Below are positions 46,100-56,965 of a stretch of 64,000 bases of DNA, piece by piece. The position numbers were made by a program, and so were the translations under genes. This DNA is from Rhipidocladum racemiflorum (Eukaryota; Streptophyta; Magnoliopsida; Poales; Poaceae): contig CM070569.1 of the NCBI GenBank assembly GCA_036346355.1, positions 62,706,561 through 62,770,560 on the forward strand, in the 5' to 3' direction. How positions within the stretch are numbered: the first letter of the stretch is position 1; each line of letters starts with the position of its first letter. Below the pieces are notes generated by a model. That model had not been told where the DNA came from and made no database searches. It worked only from the letters and a program-made list of their open reading frames with translations.

Positions 46100-47029
46100 G
46101 ATGTCAGGTTTAAGCGGACAGCTAGTTGGACATCAGTTACCGATAAGACTAGGTTATAGTCCATTTAAACAATCTCCTAAAAGGTTTAATCCGACCATGT
46201 ATGATAAAAATAAAAGAAGAGATAGAACGATTATTAGAGGCTAAGGGGGTGTTTGGCAGAGCTCTAGCTCCACCAAATTCGTGGAGTTGGTGGAGCTGGG
46301 TATTCCTAGCTTCATCAAATTCTTGGAGCTGGAGCTATGGGTATATTAAGAGTGTTTAGGTGGGTCATCTTGTTTATATTTTAGAATAAAATTATGAACT
46401 TAAGTCATTTTATTTTAGTCTGCAAGCTTCAGCTCTGAGGTGGAGCTAGAATCTGGAGCTCTGCCAAACAGGGCCTATGTTTATCTGGCCTTGCCGATGT
46501 GCTAAGTGGGTGTTTAATATTGTTCATATGATAAAGAAAAACTTAGAGTGTGCGTTGATTTTAGATATTTGAATAAAGCCACATCTAAAGATGAATATCC
46601 GATGCCTGCAGCCGATATGCTTATTGATGCTTCATCTGGGAATAAAATCATAAGTTTTGTTAATAGAAACGCAGGTTATAATCAAATATTTATGGCTGAA
46701 GTCGACATACACAAAGCAACCTTTAAATGCCCCCATGCACTAGGATTGTTTTAATGGATTGTAATGACATTTAGCTTAAAAAGTGCTAGTGCTACATATC
46801 AAAGAGCTGTGAGTTCGATTGTTCTTGAGTTAATCGGTCATATTGTGGAGATTTATATTGACGATGTTGTAGTGAAATCTAGGAGTAGTTATCAACATGT
46901 AACTAATTTAGAAGAAGTGTTTAAGAAAATAATAGCACATAATCTGAAGATAAACCCCTATAAATGTGCTTTTGGAGTATCGGCTAGACAATTTCTTGAA
47001 TTTATGGTACATAAGTGAGATATTGAAGT
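46100..47029 (+). pseudogene. Element A reverse transcriptase remnant, 5' part
   Basis: Before and after an inserted MITE the frames read KIKEEIERLLEAK, then CVDFRYLNKATSKDEYPMP, NRNAGYNQIFMAE, WIVMTFSLKSASATYQRA and the catalytic-site motif YIDDVVVKS (46855-46881). FGVSARQFLEFMVHK then leads to the element C insertion. YIDD is intact, but stops and frameshifts (for example in KKNLE/CVDF near 46540 and stop TAA at 46752) kill the frame. Confidence 0.85.
46245..46475. mobile_element. Tourist-like MITE inside element A
   Basis: Ends are GGGGGTGTTTGGCAGAGCTC (left) and GGCCCTGTTTGGCAGAGCTC (right, inverted), 17 of 20 matching. TAA precedes it and TAT follows it. Removing the element with one triplet restores the RT frame GAG GCT AAG TTT ATC, which supports a 3-bp TWA duplication and the PIF/Tourist assignment. 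231 bases, non-coding. Confidence 0.8.
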
Positions 47030-48072
47030 TGTCGGCGTATTTTACGCCAGGGTCCCCACTCCCCCGCAGTAAAAGAGACCGCTGGGCGGGTAGGGTGTGT
47101 CCAGGCACACCACCGCAAGCAAGCAGCAACTCCCCGGCGTGGTCGCCCCAGTGGACAGGTGGCAGGTGGTGATCAGGCCTCGCCCTGGGGCGAGCAGCAA
47201 GGAGGTCGCCCAGTGGGCAGGTGGCGACCAGGCCACGCCACTGGGCGCCCAGGAAGGTGGTCGCCCAGTGGACAGGTGGCGACCAGGCCACGCCACTGGG
47301 CGACCAGGAAAATGGTCGCCCAGTGGATAGGTGGCGACCAGGCCACGCCACTGGGCGCCCAGGAGAGTGGTTGCCCAGTGGATAGGTGGCGACCAGACCA
47401 CGCCACTGAGCGCCCAAGAAGGTGATCGCCCAAGGGACACGTGGCAGACAGGCTACGCACTTGGCGTCCACCCCCGATGCTGCAGCACCCGGATCGAGGG
47501 TATTTAATGCGAATCGTGCGTATTAAATGCAAAGCATGAAGAATGCAGTATGGCGACGCGTCTTCCCCAGGCGTGCATTAACTGCGTGTGACATCACGGC
47601 AGCACCTCACCCCCTGACAGAACGGGTAGCGTTGGCGGGCGTGGGACCCAAGGCGGGTGTGTGACGGCTGCGTCAGGCATTAATGGGATGTAAGAATAGT
47701 GACAGGCGCATTAAATGCGCCTGTGGCAGTGTAATGAGTATGACTTGCAGTGTAAGCCTCCCATGCGCCCCCGCAACCCAAGTATAAAAGGGAGCCGGGG
47801 TGCAAGGGAGAAGGGGTTCGGTCGGTTCGACCCATTGTCAGTAGGGTTTCATACTCTCAAGCTAGAACACAAGCAATAGCAAAAAAGGCAGGACTAGGGC
47901 TATTACTCTCCGGAGGGCCTGAACCTGGGTAAACCCCAGCGTCCCCATTCCTCTGAACTTCACCAGCACCCCGTTCATCTTCCTTCCTCCAGCGATTACC
48001 CCGAAAGCTCCCCGTCTGAACCTTATAAGCACCCGACTCGGAGGTGCCTGTTGGCTAGCTAATCTGTTGGCA
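47030..48072 (+). repeat. Element C 5' LTR
   Basis: Begins TGTCGGCGTATTTTACGCC and ends CTGTTGGCA; its partner is 54391-55471. CCAAGTATAAAAGGGAG near 47779 is a TATA box for a start about 25-30 bases later. Minus-strand frames of up to 187 residues across this LTR come from a 55-base tandem repeat and are not genes. Confidence 0.92.
47150..47460 (+). repeat. 55-base minisatellite in the element C LTR
   Basis: GTCGCCCAGTGG-type units begin at 47205, 47260, 47315, 47370 and 47425, exactly 55 bases apart. Each holds GTGGCG...CGCCAC, able to form a hairpin. The same 55-base spacing occurs in the 3' LTR (units at 54719, 54774 and 54829, with eroded units before). The array lies in the U3 part upstream of the TATA box. 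Confidence 0.9.
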
Positions 48073-48073
48073 G

Positions 48074-48092
48074 CTGGCGCGCGCTGTAGGGG
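48074..48092 (+). other. Element C primer-binding site
   Basis: CTGGCGCGCGCTGTAGGGG directly follows the 5' LTR. It resembles the TGGCGCGCCAGGTAGGGG-type site of Tat-lineage grass elements with a few differences. The matching tRNA was not determined. Confidence 0.6.
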
Positions 48093-48166
48093 CTATTGGT
48101 GGTTAGATTGCCCTCCTCTTTCAGTTCCCAGTTTGAAGCTCAGCGAGAGTAGGGGCACTTGTTTGC

Positions 48167-49452
48167 ATGGCAGAGTCGCACTCCAAGCGCAGCAATCTGC
48201 CCGAAGAAAGCGGCGCCTGCAGCCGATCTCGGCATTCGGGGAGAGAGTCGGGTCTCCCGCGTCCCTCCATCGCAGGAGGGACGCGCGTGGCTCCCACGCC
48301 GGGGGGTCAGCCCGTCCAGCGGCGCTTGGCGCTGGGGGACGATACCCCCGCGCGATGCCTCCATGCGGCCTGGCTTCTTCTCGATCACCCCCCAGTAACG
48401 CTGGGGGGAGACACCCCAGCCACTCCGTGGCTGCGGGATATCGTCCACCTGGTTGACGCCGCTCAACAGCAGGTTGAAGCGGCGACCCAGCCGGGGGCTC
48501 CTGGCGTGGGGCGGCAGGGAGCGCGCGCCCCTGGCGCGCCGGGTTCCAGTCGCCACACGACGATTTCTCCCGGTATTAAGGGCCGGGACAAGGGGAAGGG
48601 AGCCTGGGTTGCAGCCCCCTCTGTTACAGGGGGACTTGCACGTGACTCCGCTTCTTCCCGCGGTCCCCCCGAGTCAAGGGGGAATCGCGAAGACCTTAGA
48701 TCGCGCCTCAATGAGAGGCAGCGTCAGCGCGGCGGTGACCTGCGCCATGTTCTTAGCGGGCGTCGCGAGAGCACACAGCGGCAAGCCAATCCCCAGATAT
48801 CCGTCGGGCGACAAGGGGCTTCCCCCTCGGACTCCGGGGGGAGCGCAGGACGCACTCCTCGTCCTCTCCTCGGGATCGAGGAGCTGGCGAACAACGCTGC
48901 TCCCCCTACAACGTCGGATGCCAGGCGTTTTCTCTCCGCCTCCGACAAGCTGTGTGGCCGGAGAGATTCCGTCCCGCCTCCATCGAGAAGTACGACGGCA
49001 CCACCAACCCGGAGGAGTTTCTGCAAATTTACACCACGGTGGTGCGCGCGGCGGGAGTGTCCGAGAAAGTTATGGCCAACTACCTCCCGACGTCATTAAC
49101 GGGCTCTGCCCGGTCGTGGCTACTCAACCTCCCGCGAGGCTCCGTGCACTCGTGGGAGGGGCTGTGCGACATTTTCGTTGCCAACTTTCAGGGCTTCTAC
49201 GCTCAGCCAGGCGTGGAGGACGACCTCCACGCTCTGGAGCAGACGGAGGGGGAGTCCCTGAGAGAATTCATTCGGCGGTTTAGCCACTGCCGCAATACGA
49301 TCCCCCGAATCTCCGAGCAGTCGGTGATCATCGCGTTTCGGAGGGGGGTCCGGGATCAGAAGATGCGGGAGAAGATGGCAACCCGCACCATCTTAACCAC
49401 ATCTGAGTTGTTCTCCCTGGCGCACAAGTGTGCCAGGGCGGCCGAGGCTCGG
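48167..49452 (+). pseudogene. Element C gag, frameshifted and truncated
   Basis: ATG 48167 opens a frame rich in Arg, Gly, Pro and Ser (MAESHSKRSNLPEES), read to about 48950. The capsid domain lies in another frame from 48952: WPERFRPASIEKYDGTTNPEE, LTGSARSWLLNLP, ESLREFIRRFSHCRNTIP and LFSLAHKCARAAEAR. One frameshift near 48950 separates them. The zinc knuckle and gag end are missing because the next recognisable codons, near 49453, already belong to RNase H. Confidence 0.85.
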
Positions 49453-51569
49453 AAATGTACGACGCAGAAACGAGGTACCCTCAGGCTCAGAAGATGGTCT
49501 ATGCTGTGGTGGTGGCGTCAAGAAAGTTGCGGCACTATTTTCAAGGGAGAGAGATCACAGTGGTCTCCTCATACCCCCTGCGCGAGATCCTCCACAACAG
49601 AGAAGCAGAGGGCCGCGTCGCGAAGTGGTCCGTCGAGCTGGGGGAGTTCGGCGTCAAGTTCGCTCCTCGTACGGCGATAAAGAGTCAAAGGCTGGCGGAC
49701 TTCGTCGTCGAGTGGACTCCAGCTGAGCCCGAAGCCGATGAGGCCCCCGCGCCCTCCCCCTGGACGCTCTTCTTCGACGGGTCCTTCAGGCTTGAAGGCG
49801 CAGGGGCTGGGGTTCTCCTGGTCTCTCCGACCGGAGACCTCCTCAAGTACGTGGTCGTCCTCGACTTCAAGGCCACTAACAATGTCGCCGAGTACGAGGG
49901 TCTGCTGGCTGGGCTCCGGGCCGCCGCAGCCATCGGTGTCCGGCGCCTGCAAGTAAAGGGCGACTCCCTGCTGGTCGTCAATCAGGCAAGGAAAGATTTC
50001 TCCTGTCCTGACCCCGTCATGGCGGCGTACCTGGCGGAGGTCAGGAAGTTGGAAAGGCATTTCGAAGGGTTGGGGTATACTCACATCCCCCAACGCGACA
50101 ACCATCTGGCGGACGAGCTCGCCCAGCTCGCCTCAACCAGATCTCCTGTGCCGGTCGGGGTCTTTGAAGAAAGGCTTCCGCGACCGTCCATCGCAGCCCC
50201 CGTTTCTGGCGGGGACGATGGTGATGCCGCTTCAGCCCTCGCCCCTGGAGGGAAAGTGGTTCCGGCGGAAATGCCTGGCCAGGCGGAGTATCCGGACGCC
50301 CACCTCGTGGTCGCTGTGCTTGACCGGGAAGGCACTTGGATGGATCCGATCCTGGCCTACCTGCGGGATCAAGTGTGCCCCGGCGATGATGCGTCAGCAG
50401 AGAAGCTAGCACGAAAGGCCAAGTGCTATACCCTGGTGGGTGGGGACCTGTACCGCCGGGGTAAGAACGGAATTCTTCTGAAGTGCATCACTCGGGAAGA
50501 GGGGAGCGGCCTGCTCTCCGATATCCATGGAGGCGTGTGCGGGAGCCACGTGTCCGGACGAACGATGGCGGGAAAGGCTTTCCGTCAAGGGTTCTATTGG
50601 CCGACTGCCCTCCAGGATGCCTGCGAGCTGGTGAGGAGATGTGAAGCGTGTCAGTTCCACGCCAAGCAGATTCACCGACCAGCCCAGGCCCTGCAAACTA
50701 TCCCGCTCTCTTGGCCCTTCGCGTGCAGGGCCGATATCCTGGGCCCGTTCCCGCGGGCCACAGGGGGCTACACCCACCTGTATGTCGCCATCGACAAATT
50801 CACTAAGTGGGTGGAAGCCGAGGCAGTAAGATCTATCACCGCCGCAGCTGCGGTCAAGTTCATCAAAGGGATTTTCACCCTCTTCGGGGTCGCCAACCGC
50901 ATCATCACCGACAACGGCACTCAGTTCACCAGCGCGGCCTTTCTGGACTTCTGCGAGGAAATGGGCACCAAGGTCTGCTTTGCCTCGGTCGCCCATCCCA
51001 AGAGCAACGGTCAAGTCGAACGGGCCAACGCGCTGGTGCTGAAGGGCCTCAAGACGCGGACGTTCGATCGACTCCGCAAGTGTGGGGCCCGATGGGCTGA
51101 GGAACTCCCGGCAGTGTTGTGGTCGCTTCGGACCACCCCCAGCCGGGCCACCGGGGAAACCCCTTTCTTCCTGGTGTACGGTGCGGAAGCTGTCCTCCCC
51201 TCGGAGCTAGAGCTGGGGTCGCCACGTATCGCTGCGTTCGTAGAAGAAGACCAGGAGGAGTTACGCCGAGACGACGTCAACCTCCTGGAAGAGGCGCGGG
51301 ATCGGGCGGCTCTGAGAGCCGCGTCGTACCAGCAGAGTCTCAGGCGATACCACGCCTCCCGGGTCAACGAGAGAACACTGGCAGTGGGCGACCTGGTCTT
51401 GCGAAGAGTCCAGTCGCATGCCGGGTCGCATAAACTGTCTCCCCAGTGGGAGGGACCCTTCATAGTGGTCTCAGTCTCTCGTCCCGGGGCGGTCAGGCTG
51501 GCCACTGAAGGCGGCGAAGAACTGGCGAACTCCCAGAATATAGAAAATCTGCGCAAGTTCTACCCTTGA
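49453..51569 (+). CDS. Element C RNase H - archaeal RNase H - integrase
   Basis: A clean frame of about 705 codons. It starts inside the RT-linked RNase H (DAETRYPQAQKMVYAVVVAS, RKLRHYFQ). An archaeal-type RNase H follows (LFFDGSFRLEGAGAGVLL, NNVAEYEGLLAGL, VKGDSLLVVNQ). Integrase comes next, with zinc-finger H-H-C-C (HGGVCGSH, CEACQ) and catalytic D-D-E at ADILGPF, ITDNGTQF and SNGQVERANA. The last 150 residues are the integrase C-terminal region, ending KFYP. No retroviral start lies here: the frame is open from 49428 with an internal ATG at 49455, and in full-length relatives it follows PR and RT in one polyprotein. The absence of stops implies a recent insertion or recent loss of RT. The product acts in the nucleus of the host to insert cDNA. 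Confidence 0.9.
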
Positions 51570-52474
51570 TCGGTTGTAAGTCCCAGGCTCCGTTCCCCGA
51601 CCGGCCGGAGTGTGTCTTCCTCTCCACCGCGGGTCGGGGGAGGCCTTCTGTTTGAAATTAAATACTCATTTTCCTTGTCCGAAATAGTTATTCTCCCTGC
51701 CCTCTTCTCGGTCTTTTGCCCTCTGTCGGGTGGTGCCGGGGCACTTGCCTCTGGTACCCTGCAACCTTGCAAAGCCCCAATAGCAAAGGCGGGATCGCTA
51801 AGTGAGAGGGGCGCGCAGGAATGGGTGATTGGATGGCTAGCTCAGCACGATCCCCAGCACGGTCATGACACTCCGGGTGTCCCCGTGGGGGTCGGCGACT
51901 TGAGCACCACTGCCAAGAACCTAAGGTCCTGCCCCGACTCACTAAGCGCTCGTTCCCTAAAGGCTATCTGGGAGTCAAAATTTTGCTAAGGCAAAGGGTT
52001 CGAGGGAAGTGATTCCCTGGCACAAGACCTTAGGTCTTTAAGCGGCCATGAGTTGGCTCGCGCAGAACCGGAAAGATTAGGGTAAAAGCGAACTTTAAGC
52101 GACATAGCGGAAACTTGTGCTCCCGTTTCATGTAAAATATTTTGCGTCTAAGGTCTTTTACAGGCAAAAGCTAAAAGGAAAAAAAAAATTACGCTCCTGG
52201 GGGATCCTCCTCGTCCTCCGCTGCCACCTCGGCTGCCGCCACGTCCTCCTCAACCGGGCCAACGTCCAACCTCATCGCCACATCTTCAGCAGCAACCGCT
52301 TGGGGGTCGCCCCCCTCCACCTGCTCATCCTGGGGATCAGCGACCCCGGGTGGCGCACCCCCTGCAGCCACGGCGCCTGGATCGCCCCCGGCTTGGGCGG
52401 CAGGTATACCCAAAGGGGGAACCCTGAAAAGGGAAGGAAGTAACGGTAAGATAAAGTTCGAAGGGACTTAACTT
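51570..52474. other. Element C non-coding region after integrase
   Basis: No domain is seen on either strand. Frames such as 51612-51989 have no resemblance I can name. It separates the sense pol gene from the antisense gene, as in other Tat-group elements. Confidence 0.5.
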
Positions 52475-53974
52475 TCATATTGCATGTGCGTTCTTGAATG
52501 AGTACCTAGGTGACGGCCTCGGGAATCGGGGCACGCTTGGAGTAAGGACCAGCCACAGCAGCTGCTGCGCCGGCCCGAGCGGCCTAGGAACCGCGCCGGC
52601 TGAAAGACGCGCCACCGGGCGCGCAAGGGCGAGGAATATTCGCCGCCACGGGCGGCGGCGGCGGCCGTAGCGCTGTCGGCGAAGCCGAGGGCGGTGGCTG
52701 TTGCCCCACCATTGTCGCCACCCCAGCGGGGGCGAGGAAGGACGAGGTCCCGGCGGACGATGAACCCCCCGCCACCGCCGAGGAGCCGGCCGCTGCGGCG
52801 GAAGAAGCCCCCGCGGCCGCTGCAGAAGATCCCGCCCCGGCCAAGCCCAGAAGGTGGGGCCTTTGGGAACGACCACCGTTGGCGTCATCGTCGTCCGGAC
52901 GCCTACGCCTCGCTTGGTCACCCCTCCCCTGACCACCGGCGGGAGGAGGGTCCCGGATTGTCAAAGGTGCCCGGCGTGTCACGTCGGGCGTTCCCATGGC
53001 GTCCATCGACGGCATGGCACGGACATCGCCAGCGCCTCTGGCGATAACCGACAGAGCGGAACCGCGCCCTCCGGAAATGGCGGGACGGGATTAACAAAGC
53101 CCAGCTGCGCCATCCACCGGTCGACCACGTCGGGAGCCAGGTTCCCGGCGGCTGGCAACGAAAAAGAAGAAGAGGAAAGCCCCAGGAGGCAGAAGCACTG
53201 TCAGCACCAGATTCAACCAATAGAAAAGAAGGGCAAGGAACAATCCAAGGTAAAGAGGGTTACCTCCAGTGATACTCCGAGTCCCGTCGTTTACGCCCAT
53301 GTACTGCCAGGCCGGGCGGGCGCGGCGGCGCAAGGGGTATAGCCTCCGGATGACGAAGTCCCGGATTACCATGGCCCCTGTCAGGTCCGCCGCCCGCAAC
53401 TGGTCGACGCGGGCTAACATCGCCCGGAGCTCGGGAGTCTCGCTCACTTGGGCCCCCCCAGTTGATGTTGCTGACCGCCGGACCGATTAGAAGCTCCAAG
53501 ATTTTCAATGCCGCCGTCCTCGACGTCTGACCACTCTTCGCGCCAATCCCTCCAATCGACCCGGCAATCCAGCGGGATGTAGCGCGACATGGACCCGTCG
53601 CGGCCGCAGTGGCGCCTCCGAATAAAGCGACCGCTGGCGCGCCGAAGGGTATAGAAAAAGCGAAAGAGAAGGAGATTGGGTAACACCCCTACGAACATCT
53701 CGCAGAAGTGGGCAAAGGCGGAAAGGAGGATGATGGAGTTGGGGGGAAGATGGATGTGGTGAATGGCGTAGAAGTTAAGAACAAAGAGATAAAAATCAGA
53801 AACCGGTGGCAGCAGGCCGGCGAGAAGCTGCCACCCGAAGAAAACCACTTCTCCGGGCCGGCAGTGGGGCTCGACGGTCCCGGCGCGGATGCGGAGGGCG
53901 CCCGCGGTTATACTCCGAGATAGCCTAGTGGCAATCTCCTCCTCGACGGTCGACGAGGGGAGGACGGGAGCCAT
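52475..53974 (-). pseudogene. Element C antisense gene (putative gypsy-type transposon protein)
   Basis: On the minus strand, ATG 53974-53972 opens MAPVLPSSTVEEE, then PPVSDFYLFVLNFYAIHHIH, LPPNSIILLSAFAHFCEMF and YIPLDCRVDWRDW. These fit the Pfam 'putative gypsy type transposon' family (PF04195), whose function is unknown. The frame ends at 53444. The continuation SETPELRAMLARVDQLRAAD (from 53447) lies in another frame, so a 1-2 base shift broke it. A GT after DGTRSIT near 53266 may be a splice donor. A third part at 53015-52584 is rich in Ala, Ser and Pro, as in tails of these proteins. The open frame above 53974 (to 54589) runs into the LTR and is not counted. Confidence 0.7.
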
Positions 53975-54375
53975 CGGGTGCAGGAAAGTGTCGGATCGCG
54001 TCGGCAAAGAAGAAGGAGAAAGAAGCTCTAAAGCGGGAAGAAAAGTTAGAAAGAGGCAGAACCGCTCCCCTCCCTCAGTCGACCTCTTATAAGGTTGCAA
54101 GGGAGGGATCAGCGGGAAAACCGAAAAGGCGCGGCGGTTCGAAAAAAGGAGTCCAAAAGCCCCATTAAGAAGGCGCGTCCCAAGGGTCGTGCGGCAGTTG
54201 CGAGGCGGGAATAACTGCACGAACCGCCTTGAGAACCGGAAGAAGCCAGAAGGTCCCTTGAAGGCCTCGGGGCGTGCGGGCTTGTTAATGGCCCCACCCG
54301 GGAGACTAAGCGATTTCCCGAGGGGCATTTCAAAGAAGGAAAGAGGAAGATGGCAGGCCAAAAGCGCTCCCGGGT

Positions 54376-54390
54376 GGGCCCGGGGGCTAC
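54376..54390 (+). other. Element C polypurine tract region
   Basis: GGGCCCGGGGGCTAC abuts the 3' LTR start TGTCGG. It is G-rich and resembles the GGGGGCTAC tract found before TGTCGG LTRs in Tat-group elements. Confidence 0.55.
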
Positions 54391-55471
54391 TGTCGGCGTA
54401 TTTTACGCCAGGGTCCCCACTCCCCAGATAAAGAGACCGGCCGTGGCGGGTAGGGTGTGTCCGGGCACACCACCGCAAGCAGCGAGAACTCCCGGCATGG
54501 TCGCCCCGGTGGGCCAGTGGCGGTGGCGTCGAGGCCTCGCCTGGGCGACCAAAGAAGGAGGTCGCCGGTGGGCGGTGGCGACGAGCCACGCCACTGGCGC
54601 CAGAAGGTGGTCGCCAAAGGACAGTGGCGACTGTGCCACGCCACTGGGCGACCAGGAAAGTGGTCGCCTAGTGGATAGGTGGCGACCAGGCCACGCCACT
54701 GAGCGCCCAAGAAGGTGGTCGCCCAAGGGACACGTGGCAGACAGGCCACGCCCCCGGGCGACCAGCGAAGTGGTCACCCAGCGGACAGGTGGCGACCAGG
54801 CCACACCACTGGGTGCCCGGGAAGGTGGTCGCCCAAGGGACACGTGGCAGACAGGCTACGCACTTGGCGTCCACCCTCGATGCTGCAGCACCCGGATCGA
54901 GGGTATTTAATGCGAATCGTGCGCATTAAATGCAAAGCATGAAGAATGCAGTATGGCAGCGCGTCTTCCCCAGGCGTGCATTAACTGCGTGTGACATCAC
55001 GGCAGCACCTCACCCCCTGATGGAACGGGTAGCGTTGGCGGGCGTGGGACCCAAGGCGGGTGTGTGACGGCTGCGTCAGGCATTAATGGGATGTAAGAAT
55101 AGTGACAGGCGCATTAAATGCGCCTGTGGCAGTGTAATGAGTATGACTTGCAGTGTAAGCCTCCCATGCGCCCCCGCAACCCAAGTATAAAAGGGAGCCG
55201 GGGTGCAAGGGAGAAGGGGTTCGGTCGGTTCGACCCATTGTCAGTAGGGTTTCATACTCTCAAGCTAGAACACAAACAATAGCAAAAAAGGCAGGACTAG
55301 GGCTATTACTCTCCGGAGGGCCTGAACCTGGGTAAACCCCAGCGTCCCCATTCCTCTGAGCTTCACCGGCACCCCGTTCATCTTCCTTCCACCGGTGATT
55401 ACCCCGAAAGCCCCCCGTCTGAACCTTATAAGCACCCGACTCGGAGGTGCCTGTTGGCTAGTACGCTGACA
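54391..55471 (+). repeat. Element C 3' LTR
   Basis: Pairs with 47030-48072. From about 54630 to the 3' end it is almost identical to the 5' copy, but 54420-54630 carries many small indels. It ends GCTGACA and is followed by the duplication GAAGT. Confidence 0.92.
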
Positions 55472-56965
55472 GAAGTTAACCAAGATCGTGTCAATGCTAT
55501 AGTCGATACATGACTCCCTAGGTGCAAAAGGGACCTTAAGACGTTGACTGGTAAAATAAATTATTTAAGGCATTTTGTATCAAATTTATCGGGTGGGATT
55601 GACGCTTTTACTTCGTTATTAAGGATGAGGGAAAATCAGGAATTTATATGGGGAGTCAATCAGCAGAAAGCCTTTGAAAACATCAAGGAATATTTGTCTA
55701 AACCTCCAGTTTTGACCGGACCACATAGGGATGTACCATTTTGGCTATATGTATCGACTGGAGAATTAACAATTGGAGCGGTCTTGATGCAGGAGATCAA
55801 TGGAAAAGAATAGGTAACCTTTTATTTAAGCTGACGACTAATTGATGCTGAAACAAGGTAATCCCCCATTGAGAAGCTATGTTTGTCTTTATATTTTGCT
55901 TGCACTATGTTGTGATACTATATACTAACTTCGGCTTGTAAGGTCATATGTAAAGCCGATATAATTAAGTACATGATGTATGCTCCAATTTTGAAAGGTC
56001 GACTTGGAAATTGGGCTTATAGGCTTACTGAGTTCGATCTAACATTTGAATCAGCTAAGGCAGTTAAAGGACAATTAATAACCAATTTTATAATAGAACA
56101 TAGAATCCATTGTGAAATAGTTGTGGTTGCCCCTTGGCGTTTGTGTTTTGACAGACCGGTGTGCCGAGAAGGTGATGGCATCAGCATCGTGCTAGTATCT
56201 CCAAGAGGGTGAAGTTTTGAATTCGCATTCAGGTTAAATTGGCAATACTCGAATAATCAAGCTGAGTATGAAGCATTGCTTATGGGTCTACACATGCTTG
56301 ACAATCTTGGTACCAACTCTGTTGAGGCTTATGGTGATTCTCAACTTGTAGTGTAGCAAGTAAGAGGAGAATATAATTGCTATGATGATATTTTAGTCAG
56401 GTACTTGGAGTAATGCCAAGAAATAATCGAATCATTTAGTTCTTTTTCAATCAGCCATATCACTCGTGAGCAAAATACCAATGCTAATTCATTGGCACAG
56501 CAAGCTTCAGTGTACAAGATTTTTGACTGATTGGTTGATTGTGAGCAGATTGAAAAAATAATTATGTGCATTGATATAGACGATTGACGATTAGAGATAT
56601 CGGATTATTTATTGGATCCCTCAAGACCAGCCGATAAGAATATTAAAAGACAAGACTTAAAGTATGTTATGCTCGATAATACACTATATTATCGGACAAT
56701 GGAAGGTTTGTTGTTAAGGTGTCTTAGGATAGAAGGGGCAAAATTGGCAATGGGAGAAGTACAGAAGGGATTTGTGGAACGCATTAGTCGGCTTATAAAA
56801 TAAAATGGTTGCTGAGACATACTGGTTACTTTTGGCTAACGGTGTTATAGGATTATTTTAGGTATTATAAAGGATGCCAGGATTATCAGAAATTTGGAAA
56901 TGTACAATTGAAACTTGTCGAAATTTAATACCCGATTATATAACCTTGGCCATTTAGAGGTTCTT
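55472..56965 (+). pseudogene. Element A pol remnant, 3' part
   Basis: Continues the RT of 46100-47029 after element C: NQDRVNAIVDT, then KINYLRHFVSNLSGGIDAF, ENQEFIWGVNQQKAFENIKE and FWLYVSTGELTIGAVLMQE (RNase H). GRLGNWAYRLTEFDLTFE and the archaeal-type RNase H (NNQAEYEALLMGL, VEAYGDSQLVV) follow, and then an integrase zinc-finger start (LAMGEVQKGFV near 56750). It stops abruptly near 56965 before the integrase core. At least five stops or frameshifts are present. Confidence 0.82.

Larger units (their letters stand above)
47030..55471 (+). mobile_element. Element C: Tat-type Ty3/gypsy retrotransposon lacking PR and RT
   Basis: Has a 5' LTR, a primer-binding site, gag, an intact RNase H-integrase frame, an antisense gene remnant, a polypurine tract and a 3' LTR. 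It is flanked by the perfect 5-bp duplication GAAGT (47025-47029 and 55472-55476) inside element A's RT. The archaeal-type RNase H and the antisense ORF downstream of integrase place it in the Tat/Retand group (RIRE2/Grande-like layout). Protease and RT are missing, so it could move only with enzymes supplied by relatives. Confidence 0.92.
31290..56965 (+). mobile_element. Element A: old Tat-type Ty3/gypsy retrotransposon, split by two insertions
   Basis: Three blocks belong to one plus-strand element: 31290-32682 (gag), 45196-47029 (gag end to RT) and 55472-56965 (RT end, RNase H, archaeal-type RNase H, start of integrase). The extra RNase H marks the Tat lineage. Removing the intervening elements B and C, with one copy of each 5-bp target duplication, restores continuous protein similarity across both joints. 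Its own LTRs were not found: the left edge is a best guess and the right side is cut in the integrase zinc finger by an unrelated LTR fragment. Many stops and frameshifts show that it is long dead. Confidence 0.85.

Noticed and set aside
46908..47471. Minus-strand frames of 119-187 residues in the element C LTR (also 54387-54843)
   Set aside because: They are translations of the 55-base tandem repeat, which lacks stops in several frames; 55 is not a multiple of three and no domain is present.
48453..49283. A 276-residue plus-strand frame overlapping gag
   Set aside because: The gag capsid motifs fall in the 48952 frame and the N-terminal gag in the 48167 frame; this third frame only crosses the frameshift.
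53975..54589. Upstream extension of the antisense frame
   Set aside because: It runs across the polypurine tract and into the 3' LTR; the family-like N-terminus begins at ATG 53974.
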